From Planobispora rosea (GTDB lineage Bacteria > Actinomycetota > Actinomycetes > Streptosporangiales > Streptosporangiaceae), in NCBI RefSeq assembly GCF_014648175.1, contig NZ_BMQP01000027.1, positions 1 through 64,000 on the forward strand: DNA of 64,000 nt, written 5' to 3'. Below the pieces are notes generated by a model. That model was given only the letters and a program-made list of their open reading frames with translations. It had not been told where the DNA came from and made no database searches. Below, one piece after another: positions 56,922 through 64,000 of the stretch. Each line of letters begins with the position of its first letter. The first letter of the stretch is position 1. A program made the translations under genes and the position numbers.

Positions 56922-57674
56922 TCAGCGGCGGCCGAGGCGGCCGGAGATCCGGCCGGCGACGCTGCTGGGGATCAGCCTGCCGACCGCGACGATGGCCTTG
57001 TAGCGCAGGTCCGGAACGCTCACCCACGTGCCCAGGGCCAGGTCGCGCATGGCCGCGTCGACCACGTCGCCGGCCGACAGCCACAGGAAGCCGGGGATGC
57101 CGGAGGTGTCCATCGAGGCGCGGTCGTGGAACTCGGTGCGCACGAACCCCGGGCACAGCGCCATGACCCGGACCCTGCTCCCGGCCAGCTCGGCGGCCGC
57201 GGACTCGCTGAAGTTGACCACCCACGCCTTGGACGCGCTGTAGGTGCCGCGGGTGAAGAACGCCGCCACCGAGGCGACGTTGATCACCGCACCCCGGTCG
57301 CGCTCCTTCATCCCCGGCAGGGCGGCCAGCGTCAGCCGCAGCACCGCCTCGCAGTGCAGCTTCAACATGCGCAGCTCGTCGGCGACGGGCACCTCCAGGA
57401 AGGCCCCGGGGTGGCCGAAGCCCGCGTTGTTGACCAGCAGGTCGATCCCCCCGCGCAGCCGCTCCTCGACGGCGGTCAGGCCGTCCTCGGCGGTCAGGTC
57501 GGCGGGGAGCACCTCGGCCTCCACCCCGTAGCGCAGGCGGAGCTCCTCGGCGGAGGAGCGCAGGCGCTTCTCGTCGCGGGCGACGAGGACGAGGGAGAAA
57601 CCGTCGGCGGCCAGGCGGCGGGCGAACGCGGCACCGATGCCGGCGGTCGCGCCCGTGATCAGTGCGGAAGGCAT
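56922..57674 (-). CDS. short-chain dehydrogenase/reductase
   Basis: The 250-residue classical SDR has the cofactor motif TGATAGIG (7-14), LLVNNAGFGHPG, a catalytic Ser region VINVASVAAFF and the YSASK Tyr/Lys pair, followed by FVRTEFHDRASMDTSGIPGFLWLSAGDVVDAAM. The early basic residue pattern after the glycine motif suggests NADP(H). The substrate is unknown. The ATG is the first residue that makes a sensible N-terminus; the frame is open much farther upstream across other genes. TAGACT lies 7 nt before it, and a long inverted repeat covers the rest of the promoter region. Confidence 0.92.
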   Translation of the reverse strand: MPSALITGATAGIGAAFARRLAADGFSLVLVARDEKRLRSSAEELRLRYGVEAEVLPADLTAEDGLTAVEERLRGGIDLLVNNAGFGHPGAFLEVPVADELRMLKLHCEAVLRLTLAALPGMKERDRGAVINVASVAAFFTRGTYSASKAWVVNFSESAAAELAGSRVRVMALCPGFVRTEFHDRASMDTSGIPGFLWLSAGDVVDAAMRDLALGTWVSVPDLRYKAIVAVGRLIPSSVAGRISGRLGRR

Positions 57675-57681
57675 GGCCAGC

Positions 57682-57687
57682 AGTCTA
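57682..57687 (-). promoter_or_regulatory. -10 box of probable leaderless SDR mRNA
   Basis: On the minus strand TAGACT (TANNNT) ends 7 nt before the ATG at 57674; the long inverted repeat begins immediately upstream. Confidence 0.5.
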
Positions 57688-57688
57688 G

Positions 57689-57750
57689 GGGGTGTCCTGT
57701 GGATCTTCGCCCGGCGGCCGCAGCAGGCGAGAAGATTCACAGGACACCCC
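57689..57750. promoter_or_regulatory. long inverted repeat between SDR and sugar dehydrogenase genes
   Basis: GGGGTGTCCTGTG at 57689-57701 is mirrored exactly by CACAGGACACCCC at 57738-57750. The arms extend inward (GATCTTC/GAAGAT) to ~24 bp with one mismatch and one bulge, around a 13-nt GC-rich loop. It covers the -35 region of the SDR promoter, so it is either a large operator or a regulatory hairpin. Confidence 0.75.
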
Positions 57751-57830
57751 GAGGGGCCGGAACCTTCCCGGCGGCGGCCGGGTACAGGGATCATCGCAAG
57801 TACGGCCGACCGCAATGGAGGATGAGGACT

Positions 57831-59048
57831 GTGCCGATCTCTTACCGGACCGGGGCGGCGGGGGCGGCCCTGCTCTGCGCGGCGCTCTGTACGGCGCTGG
57901 CGGGCTGCTCGGCGGGTGAGCCCGTCGCGACGGCCGAGCCCGGCACGCCCGCGTCCCGGCCGGCCACGGGCGCCGCACCGGGCCCGGCCACGGAGACCCC
58001 GGCCACGGGGACCCCGGCGCCCGCCGGGACCGCCCGGCCGAGGTTCACCGAGATCGCCCGGCTGGACATGCCGGTGGCGATGGCCCTGCGCCCCGGCGAC
58101 GACACGCTCTACGTCGCCGAGCAGAGCGGCCGGCTGCGGGCGATCACCGGCGGGGAGGTCGCCGAGGAGCCCGTCGTGGACCTGTCGGAGGAGATCAGCC
58201 GGGGCAACGAGCAGGGGCTCCTGGGGGTGGCGTTCCATCCGGAGGAGGACTTCCTCTACCTGAACTGGACCGACCGCGACGGGCACACCCACGTCACCGA
58301 GTGGGCCTTCGACGGGCGGAGGGCGACCGGGCGCAGGGACGTGCTCGTCCAGCGGCAGCCGTACGCCAACCACAACGGGGGGCAGCTCGCCTTCGGGCCG
58401 GACGGGCATCTCTACATCGCGCTGGGTGACGGCGGCAGCGGGGGAGACCCCCAGGGCAACGGGCAAGACCTGGGCACCTGGCTGGGGAAGATCCTCAGGA
58501 TCGACCCGCGCGGCAGGCCGTACACCGTGCCGGAGGACAACCCGTTCGTGGGTGAGAAGGGCGCGAAACCTGAAATATGGTCCTACGGCCTGCGCAACCC
58601 CTGGCGCTTCACCTTCGACCGCCGGACCGGTGACATGTGGATCGGCGACGTCGGCCAGAACGCCTGGGAGGAGGTCGACTTCGAGCCCGCGGGCGAGGGC
58701 GGGCGCAACTACGGCTGGAACCTCAGGGAGGGCCGCCACCCGTTCCGGGGCGGCGCGAAGGGCGGGACGGTCGACCCGGTGATCGAGTACCCGCTGGGCG
58801 AGGGCGGCAACTGCTCGGTCATCGCCGGATACGTCTACCGGGGCACGAAGCTCCCCGGCCTGACCGGCCGGTTCCTCTACGGCGACTTCTGCGCGGGCTG
58901 GATCAAGTCGGCCCCCGCCGACCGGCCCGGCGAGGGGCGGGACGTGGGCAGGGTCGAGCAGCTGTCGTCCTTCGGCCAGGACCACGACGGCGAGCTCTAC
59001 GCGCTCAGCCTGACCGGCCCCGTCTACCGCCTGGAGGCCGCCCCCTAG
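57831..59048 (+). CDS. PQQ-dependent sugar dehydrogenase (GSDH type) lipoprotein
   Basis: The 405-residue protein has a lipoprotein signal (ALLCAALCTALAGC), a Thr/Pro/Ala linker, and a six-bladed beta-propeller of the soluble glucose/sorbosone dehydrogenase family. Family features: ARLDMPVAMALRPGD, EQGLLGVAFHPEEDFLYLNWT, YANHNGGQLAFGPDGHLYIALGDGGSGGDPQGNGQDLGTWLGKILRID, and SYGLRNPWRFTFDRRTGDMWIGDVGQNAWEEV. The HNGGQL and GLRNPWR regions contribute PQQ-site residues. It oxidises aldose-like sugars at the cell surface if PQQ is available. The GTG at 57831 fits GGAGG at 9 nt; an ATG 9 nt earlier is possible. Confidence 0.9.
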   Translation: MPISYRTGAAGAALLCAALCTALAGCSAGEPVATAEPGTPASRPATGAAPGPATETPATGTPAPAGTARPRFTEIARLDMPVAMALRPGDDTLYVAEQSGRLRAITGGEVAEEPVVDLSEEISRGNEQGLLGVAFHPEEDFLYLNWTDRDGHTHVTEWAFDGRRATGRRDVLVQRQPYANHNGGQLAFGPDGHLYIALGDGGSGGDPQGNGQDLGTWLGKILRIDPRGRPYTVPEDNPFVGEKGAKPEIWSYGLRNPWRFTFDRRTGDMWIGDVGQNAWEEVDFEPAGEGGRNYGWNLREGRHPFRGGAKGGTVDPVIEYPLGEGGNCSVIAGYVYRGTKLPGLTGRFLYGDFCAGWIKSAPADRPGEGRDVGRVEQLSSFGQDHDGELYALSLTGPVYRLEAAP

Positions 59049-59082
59049 ACACGCGCCGCCCCGCACGGCCGGCGACCCGGCC

Positions 59083-59484
59083 TCAGCGGCCGGCTCCGCG
59101 GTCCCGGCCGGACCGGGTGATCAGATCCTCGACCTGTCCGTTGAGCCGGGCCCCGCGCGGCCAGCCCGCGTAGTGGGTGAGGAAGAGGACGATCTCCCGG
59201 AGCTCGCCGGGGGTGAGCTCCGAGGTCCGCAGCGCGGCGTCGATCTGCACCTCCAGCGCGTCGTCCATGCCCTGGCCGACGAGCAGGCCGAGCAGGAGCA
59301 GCCTCCGGTCCCGCCCGGACAGCCCGTCGCGGGACCAGACCTCGGTGAACAGGTGCTCGACCGTCATCGAGAAGAAGTCGCCGCCGGGGCTCTCGCCGGC
59401 GCGGTCCCGGCCGGAGGCCCGCCTCGTGGTCTCCGGGTCGCGGGCCCGCCGTTCGGGGGCTGTGTCGTCCGAGTGCTGGTCCAT
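59083..59484 (-). CDS. carboxymuconolactone decarboxylase family protein
   Basis: The 133-residue protein has a disordered, charged N-terminus (about 1-35), then the CMD fold: FTEVWSRDGLSGRDRRLLLLGLLVGQGMDDALEVQIDAALRTSELTPGELREIVLFLTHYAGWPRGARLN. The conserved His is in LTHYAGWP. The CxxC of peroxidase-type (AhpD) members is absent, so it is nearer to gamma-carboxymuconolactone decarboxylase-type proteins. A substrate cannot be assigned. GGAG lies 6 nt before the ATG. Confidence 0.88.
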   Translation of the reverse strand: MDQHSDDTAPERRARDPETTRRASGRDRAGESPGGDFFSMTVEHLFTEVWSRDGLSGRDRRLLLLGLLVGQGMDDALEVQIDAALRTSELTPGELREIVLFLTHYAGWPRGARLNGQVEDLITRSGRDRGAGR

Positions 59485-59891
59485 GGGTCACTCCGGGTCC
59501 GTCGGCCGACCGGGTCGGGAGGGGGCCGCCCCCTCGCTCCATAGAAGATCACATGGGAGGGCCGCCGTTCACGCCGCGGTCCGCCGGAGCGTCACCGGGG
59601 CCTCCCGGCGATTCTCCCCGCCCGCTCCGGTCCGCTCCCGCCTTTCTCCGGCTCCCGGCCCGCTCCGGTCTTCTGCTGCGGGGATGTCCGTTCCTTGCCG
59701 GTAGTCCGCTTCCCGGGATGACGCGGCATCGTCACTTCACTGGATTTCCATAATTTTCTGTAACGAACGGGGTCAAGATAACGCCAAAATCTGGTGAAGA
59801 TTTTCCAGATGATCATGATGCGTAGAGGGAGAGATGCCGAAAAGTGGGGCATAAGTTCCCCGTTGGCCCGTAAAGCGGAGGTCCAGCCCTG
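59485..59891. other. 407-bp divergent intergenic region, AT-rich in its right half
   Basis: No gene of normal length is seen. From about 59735 the DNA becomes unusually AT-rich. It has an ATCTGG/CCAGAT inverted repeat (59789-59794 with 59805-59810, 10-nt spacer) and a 6-codon frame, Met-Pro-Lys-Ser-Gly-Ala-stop (59834-59854), preceded by GAGGGAG; this could be a leader peptide or chance. The lipoprotein's ribosome-binding site GGAGG lies at the right end. Confidence 0.5.
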
Positions 59892-60584
59892 GTGAGAAGA
59901 TCGAGGGCAATGTTCGCCGCGACGGCGGTGGCGCTCACCGCCGTCCTGACCGCTGGAACGGCCGGGTGCGGGAACCCGGAGTTCACCTACGTCAACCTCC
60001 ACGACGGAGAGACCTACTTCAAGGTCCCGGCCTCCTGGCGCCAGGTCGACCAGAAGGCGCTGCAGGAGTTCTTCGAGCCGGGCGACCCCGCCTCGGCGAT
60101 GGCCCAGATCCGCAAGGAACGCATGGCGCTGGCCGCCTACGACGCCCACGCCGAGCCGTCCGTCTCCCACTTCTACGGGCTCGGCACCCAGGACGAGCCG
60201 TTCGTCTTCGTCCGGACCACGGCCCTCTTCCCCACCGAGCGCGACGCGATCTCCCTGAACTCCATGCGCGACGCCTTCCTGCCCTTCACCGCCGACCGGC
60301 GCCGGCAGCTCGAACAGCTGCCGGGGTATCCGCTCAGCGCCTTCGAGCCGCTCATCGACGAGGTCGTCCACCCCGGCGACGGGGTGCGCGGGGTCCACGT
60401 GCGGTTCAACTACGCCATCCGGGGCGCCCGGACCCAGACCTTCGACGTTACCTCCTATCTGGCCGCGGACGGCCAGCGGGTCTCCACGATGATGATCCGC
60501 TGCTCGGCGGAGTGCTACCGCAAGCGCGCGCAGGAACTCGACAAGATCAGCAAGTCCTTCACCATCAAGCGCCCCATCGGGTGA
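59892..60584 (+). CDS. lipoprotein of unknown function, paired with FtsH-like protease
   Basis: The 230-residue lipoprotein begins MRRSRAMFAATAVALTAVLTAGTAGC (lipobox TAGC). The mature part is a compact domain (FTYVNLHDGETYFKVPASWRQVDQKALQEFFEPGD ... VRFNYAIRGARTQTFDVTSYLAADGQRVSTMMIRCSAECYRKRAQELDKISKSFTI) with a C-terminal C-x4-C pair. The VPASW motif and final KSF-x-I resemble a family of secreted proteins of the PsbP/Mog1-like fold, but I cannot name it. It lies 13 bp upstream of the FtsH-like gene and is probably cotranscribed. GTG start, GGAGG 10 nt upstream. Confidence 0.75.
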   Translation: MRRSRAMFAATAVALTAVLTAGTAGCGNPEFTYVNLHDGETYFKVPASWRQVDQKALQEFFEPGDPASAMAQIRKERMALAAYDAHAEPSVSHFYGLGTQDEPFVFVRTTALFPTERDAISLNSMRDAFLPFTADRRRQLEQLPGYPLSAFEPLIDEVVHPGDGVRGVHVRFNYAIRGARTQTFDVTSYLAADGQRVSTMMIRCSAECYRKRAQELDKISKSFTIKRPIG

Positions 60585-60597
60585 GGAGAGCCCGCAG

Positions 60598-63500
60598 ATG
60601 AAGCCATCCTCGTCGACCTCGCACGTCGAGGGCCTCCGTCCCCCCGGTACCGGACCGGCCGACCCGCACCCCCTGACCCGCAAGCGCATGCCCATGTGGG
60701 ACCGGATCAAGTTCCTCCTCATCCTGACGATCATCTACTTCGTCCTGGTCTGGAACCAGCTGGCCTCCTTCGAGGGCATCATGAGCCTCCGGGACGCGAT
60801 GATCGTCACCGCGGGGGAGGCCACCTGGATCTTCTGGCTGCTGGGCCTGGAGACCCTGCGGCAGATCCATTTCCTCGTCAGCGAGCGCTCGGCGGGATAT
60901 CACGGCTTCTGGACGCGCAAGGTGTTCGGCGGGTTCGAGCGCTGGAGCCGCCGCCGGTTCTCCGACTGGAGCCGCTTCCGCGTCGCCCGCCTGCTCAAGT
61001 GGCTGTTCTGGATCGCGGTGCTCGCGCTGGTCCTCGGCCAGATCCTGGAGACCTCGCCCGCCCTGGCGCTGTTCCAGGCCCCGGCGCTGCTGTGGTCGGT
61101 GCTGCCGTACGCCGCGCAGCTGGCCTTCGCGTTCTTCTTCATCATCTTCCAGTTCGTCGGCCTGTTCTGGTTCCTGTCGCGCGGCGGCGTCGAGACCTAC
61201 TTCCCCGACGACATCAAGACCCGCTTCACCGACGTCTGGGGCCAGGACCACGTGGTCGAGCGGGTCAAGGAGAACATCGTCTTCCTGGAGAAGCCGGACG
61301 CCATCGAGGAGCGCGGCGGCTACGTGCCCAGCGGCCTGCTGCTGTGGGGGCCGCCCGGCACCGGCAAGACGTTGATGGCCGAGGCGGTGGCGGGGGAGAC
61401 CGGCAAACCGTACGTCTTCGTGGACCCCGGCGCGTTCGTCAACATGTTCATGGGCATCGGCATCCTGAAGGTGAAGTCGCTGTTCCGGAAGCTGCGCAAG
61501 CTCGCGCTGCGGTACGGGGGCGTCATCGTCTTCTTCGACGAGGCCGACTCCCTCGGCCGCCGCGGCGCGCTGGCGCAGCAGGGGCCCCGGGGCGGGCAGC
61601 CCGGGTTCGCCGGGCCGGGCGGCGCCGGGCGGACGGGGCACGCGGGTCACCTCGACCAGCTCGGCGGCTGCCACGGCTTCACCTACCTGTCGCAGGACGC
61701 GCGCTCGCTCCTCGCCGGGAAGGCGGGCAACGGCCGGCCCGACCCCACGCGCAACCGCTTCTTCATGGGCGGGAACATGGGCGGCGGCGGAGATCCCGGC
61801 ACCCTGCAGGCGCTGCTCACCGAGCTGTCCGGCCTGAAGAAGCCGCGCGGCCTGGTCAACCGCTACGTGCGGCGGCTGTTCGGCATGCAGCCCAAGCCGC
61901 CGCCCAAGTACCGGATCCTGGTCATGATGGCCACCAACATGCCCAACGCGCTGGACGAGGCGCTGCTGCGGCCCGGCCGCATCGACCGCATCTACAAGGT
62001 GGGCTACCCGTCCAAGGCGGGCCGGGTGCGCACCTACCGCGGCTACTTCGACAAGGTCCGGCACGAGCTGACCGAGGAGCAGCTGGACAAACTGGCCACG
62101 ATCACCCCCTACGCCACCGGAGCCACGATCAAGGACCTGGTGAACGAGTCGCTGATCACCGCGATCCGCGACGGCAGAGAGGTCATCACCTGGTCCGACG
62201 TGATGCACGCCAAGCGGCTCAAGCAGCTCGGCCCGCCCGAGGACGTGGAGTACATCGAGCGTGAGCGCCACGCGGTGGCCGTGCACGAGGCCTGTCACGC
62301 GGTGGCCGCCTACCGCACCCGCTTCCACCTGGAGATCGACGTCGCCACGATCGAGAAGGGCGCCGACTACCTCGGCATGGTGGCCAGCATCAAGCCCGAG
62401 GACCAGTTCACCCGCTGGAAGTCCGAGCACGAGGCCGACATCATGGTCTCCCTCGCCTCGCTGGCCGGGGAGCGGATGTTCTTCGCCGGCGACAACTCCT
62501 CCGGCGTCTCCGGCGACCTGTTCTCGGCCACGTACCTCACCGCGCTGATGGAGTCGCACTGGGGCATGGGCCGCGGCGTCACCTCCCTGCCCGCCCTGCA
62601 GGAACTGGAGATCTCGGGCGGCAAGTCGATGCCCGGCACCGGCGGCCACGGAACTCCCCCGCCGCGGGGCGGCAGGCAGGCGAGCGTGCCCGACGTGCTC
62701 GGCGAGCGGATCGAGTTCAACCTGGTGCGCCTGCTGAAGGAGACGGAGGAGCTGCTGGAGGAGCACCGGCGGGAGGTGCTCTGCCTGGCCCACGCGCTGG
62801 AGACGCACAAGACGCTGAACGGCGACGACGTGGTCGCGGTCCTGCAGCGGCGCCCGGGGCCGCTGATCGACGGGTCGATCTACGCCTCGGACGAGTTCTA
62901 CGCCGAGATCGAGGCGTACCACCTGGAGGCCGCCCGGGCGCACCGGGAGCACAACCGCGTGGAGCGCGGGCTGCCCACTCCGGTGGCCGCGCTGCGGCTG
63001 GAACCCGCCGCGGTCGTCCAGGGCGCGGTGGTGACCGGCAACGGGCACGGCGCCCGGGAGACCCTCGACTCCGCCACGCTCGAACCGGCGACCCTCGACT
63101 CCTCCATGCTCGAACCGGCGGGGGAATCGGGACCGGACTTCGTCCCCTGGGAGAAGAAGAGGGGGGTCCCGCCGCCGTTCCCGGACGAGGGCACGGCCCG
63201 GCCGGTCCCCTTCGGCTTCGACGCCTCCCCGCCGCGGCGGGCTCCGCGGCGGGGCGTACGAGCCGCCCTGACGGTCGCCGCCAGCCTGACCGCGCTCGCC
63301 GCGTTCACACTCCTCGGCGTGTACGTGTTCACCGGAGCGCCGGTCGCGGCGGCCGGACCGGCGGGGACGATGCCCGAGCCCGGCCCCCTGCTGGGAGTGG
63401 TCATCGCCGTGGTGGCGGCCGTCGTCGTGGCGGGGATCGCCTACGCGGTGGTCCGGGGCGCCCAGGCGTCCCGGACCAGGGCCGAGACCCAGCGGGACCG

Positions 63501-63615
63501 CGCGGTGGAACGGGCCCAGCTCCTGGCCGCGGCGATGGACCCGGAAGTCGCCATGCGGCTGCTGGGGTACCGCGGCGCGGAGGGCGGCGAGGAGACCGGG
63601 AACGGCAGACCCTGA
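60598..63615 (+). CDS. divergent FtsH-like membrane AAA+ metalloprotease
   Basis: The 1005-residue protein has four predicted N-terminal membrane helices (~36-195), an AAA+ domain with Walker A GPPGTGKT (251-258), pore loop AFVNMFMGIG, Walker B VIVFFDEAD (Asp314) and RPGRIDR arginine finger, then an M41-type peptidase domain with HEACH (563-567) and a distant Asp in SGVSGDL. This is the FtsH layout, but canonical FtsH is ~650 aa. Here a ~95-residue Gly-rich insert separates Walker B from TLQALLTELSG, and a long C-terminal extension has disordered repeats (ATLEPATLDSSMLEPA) and two more membrane helices. Domains suggest ATP-driven degradation of membrane proteins. It follows the lipoprotein gene by 13 bp. 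Confidence 0.88.
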   Translation: MKPSSSTSHVEGLRPPGTGPADPHPLTRKRMPMWDRIKFLLILTIIYFVLVWNQLASFEGIMSLRDAMIVTAGEATWIFWLLGLETLRQIHFLVSERSAGYHGFWTRKVFGGFERWSRRRFSDWSRFRVARLLKWLFWIAVLALVLGQILETSPALALFQAPALLWSVLPYAAQLAFAFFFIIFQFVGLFWFLSRGGVETYFPDDIKTRFTDVWGQDHVVERVKENIVFLEKPDAIEERGGYVPSGLLLWGPPGTGKTLMAEAVAGETGKPYVFVDPGAFVNMFMGIGILKVKSLFRKLRKLALRYGGVIVFFDEADSLGRRGALAQQGPRGGQPGFAGPGGAGRTGHAGHLDQLGGCHGFTYLSQDARSLLAGKAGNGRPDPTRNRFFMGGNMGGGGDPGTLQALLTELSGLKKPRGLVNRYVRRLFGMQPKPPPKYRILVMMATNMPNALDEALLRPGRIDRIYKVGYPSKAGRVRTYRGYFDKVRHELTEEQLDKLATITPYATGATIKDLVNESLITAIRDGREVITWSDVMHAKRLKQLGPPEDVEYIERERHAVAVHEACHAVAAYRTRFHLEIDVATIEKGADYLGMVASIKPEDQFTRWKSEHEADIMVSLASLAGERMFFAGDNSSGVSGDLFSATYLTALMESHWGMGRGVTSLPALQELEISGGKSMPGTGGHGTPPPRGGRQASVPDVLGERIEFNLVRLLKETEELLEEHRREVLCLAHALETHKTLNGDDVVAVLQRRPGPLIDGSIYASDEFYAEIEAYHLEAARAHREHNRVERGLPTPVAALRLEPAAVVQGAVVTGNGHGARETLDSATLEPATLDSSMLEPAGESGPDFVPWEKKRGVPPPFPDEGTARPVPFGFDASPPRRAPRRGVRAALTVAASLTALAAFTLLGVYVFTGAPVAAAGPAGTMPEPGPLLGVVIAVVAAVVVAGIAYAVVRGAQASRTRAETQRDRAVERAQLLAAAMDPEVAMRLLGYRGAEGGEETGNGRP

Positions 63616-63738
63616 GGGATTGAGTCCTTTGAGGGAACGGGCCGCTCTGATTTTTGATAGAAAAGTTCACCGTGAGTGAGTGTGCCGTCTCGGACCGCGA
63701 CCCCCAGTGGAGTTCGCCCGCCAGGAGTGAGGCCGGAC

Positions 63739-64000
63739 ATGGTAACCGGGCAGCAGATCGTTCCGCCCCGATCAACGGTGACCCTGCGAGGGGTGCCCGA
63801 GTCGGTCGCGGTGGCCCGGCGCCGTGCCAGGGAGCTGCTGGGTGAGGGCCACCCGGCCTCCGAGGACGTGATCCTGCTCGTCAGCGAGGTCGTCACCAAC
63901 TCGGTGGTGCACTCCGGGTCGGCGGACGGCGGCAGGGTGGCGATGACCCTGGCGGTGGAGGCCGGGACGGTCACGGTGGAGGTGTGCGACGCCGGGTCTG
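63739..64000 (+). CDS. RsbW-like ATP-binding protein (3' end outside window)
   Basis: The first 87 residues of a histidine-kinase-type ATPase are visible: a short N-terminus, VPESVAVARRRARELLGEG, the N box VSEVVTNSVVHSG with the Mg-binding Asn, and the start of the G1 box VEVCDAGS at the window edge. Stand-alone HATPase_c proteins of this type in actinobacteria are often anti-sigma factors or SpoIIE/RsbW-like kinases. The ATG has GAGG 6 nt upstream. Confidence 0.85.
   Translation, partial: MVTGQQIVPPRSTVTLRGVPESVAVARRRARELLGEGHPASEDVILLVSEVVTNSVVHSGSADGGRVAMTLAVEAGTVTVEVCDAGS

Noticed and set aside
56922..59066. SDR frame extended to a ~714-residue protein
   Set aside because: The N-terminal ~460 residues of this reading are antisense to the PQQ dehydrogenase and have shadow composition. 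A TANNNT box and a proper SDR N-terminus mark the start at 57674.
60565..63048. Minus-strand open frame of about 830 codons
   Set aside because: It mirrors the FtsH-like gene, which has unmistakable AAA+ and HEACH motifs; the antisense product has no recognisable feature.
63616..63738. A short gene between the FtsH-like and RsbW-like genes
   Set aside because: Short frames cross this 123-bp gap but lack a ribosome-binding site and coding composition; it looks like promoter DNA.

Overview
The window is very GC-rich, with strong G/C preference at third codon positions, frequent GTG starts, ATGA/GTGA gene overlaps and actinobacterial families (MbtH, SHOCT, HxlR, MsiK-type ATPase, CGNR regulator). 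It looks like chromosome of a filamentous actinomycete. Streptosporangiaceae (Streptosporangium or Nonomuraea-like) is a reasonable guess from overall character, but this is inference. I see no tRNA, rRNA, CRISPR array, insertion sequence or phage gene.

Layout. 1-5.9 kb is the end of a non-ribosomal peptide cluster: an epimerisation-domain C-terminus, a final C-A-T-TE module, an MbtH protein and a type II thioesterase, all translationally coupled. 5.9-20.2 kb is mixed: a secreted lipase, a carbamate kinase next to a cyanuric-acid/barbiturate-type ring-opening amidohydrolase, an SseB protein, a membrane protein/antiporter pair, a prepilin peptidase, two GNATs flanking a trpD remnant, a signal-less ABC-binding-protein homologue, DUF4429-SHOCT, MOSC, and a TetR regulator facing a TIM-barrel protein across two operators. 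20.3-23.8 kb is the shikimate operon aroC-aroK-aroB-aroQ, with one good and one possible small coupled ORF between its genes. 23.9-36 kb holds an SGNH hydrolase, a DinG-like helicase, a disordered repeat protein, a CPA1 antiporter, a flavin-binding protein, a damaged diguanylate cyclase, a CGNR regulator/MFS pair, a copper-monooxygenase-like lipoprotein and a UBP zinc finger.

36.3-43.1 kb is a six-gene livF-livG-fadD-livH-livM-livK operon that couples a branched-chain-type ABC importer to an acyl-CoA ligase and ends in a 15-bp hairpin. 43-54 kb contains several regulator/target pairs with clear palindromic operators: MarR/FAD oxidoreductase, HxlR/MFS and TetR/diiron oxygenase. 54.4-57 kb is a LacI regulator divergent from a lone MsiK/UgpC sugar-ABC ATPase, with an operator at each start. 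57-64 kb has an SDR and a PQQ-type sugar dehydrogenase diverging around a long inverted repeat, a CMD-family protein, a lipoprotein coupled to a divergent FtsH-like protease, and the start of an RsbW-like ATPase.

Three themes cut across the window. Short tandem duplications sit on or just after many stop codons; the best case is five 18-bp copies, each with its own in-frame TAA, at the end of the carbamate kinase gene. At least twelve genes have a TANNNT box 6-8 nt before the start codon, which suggests leaderless mRNAs. Small genes are present that length cut-offs would miss (41, 45 and possibly 38 aa).
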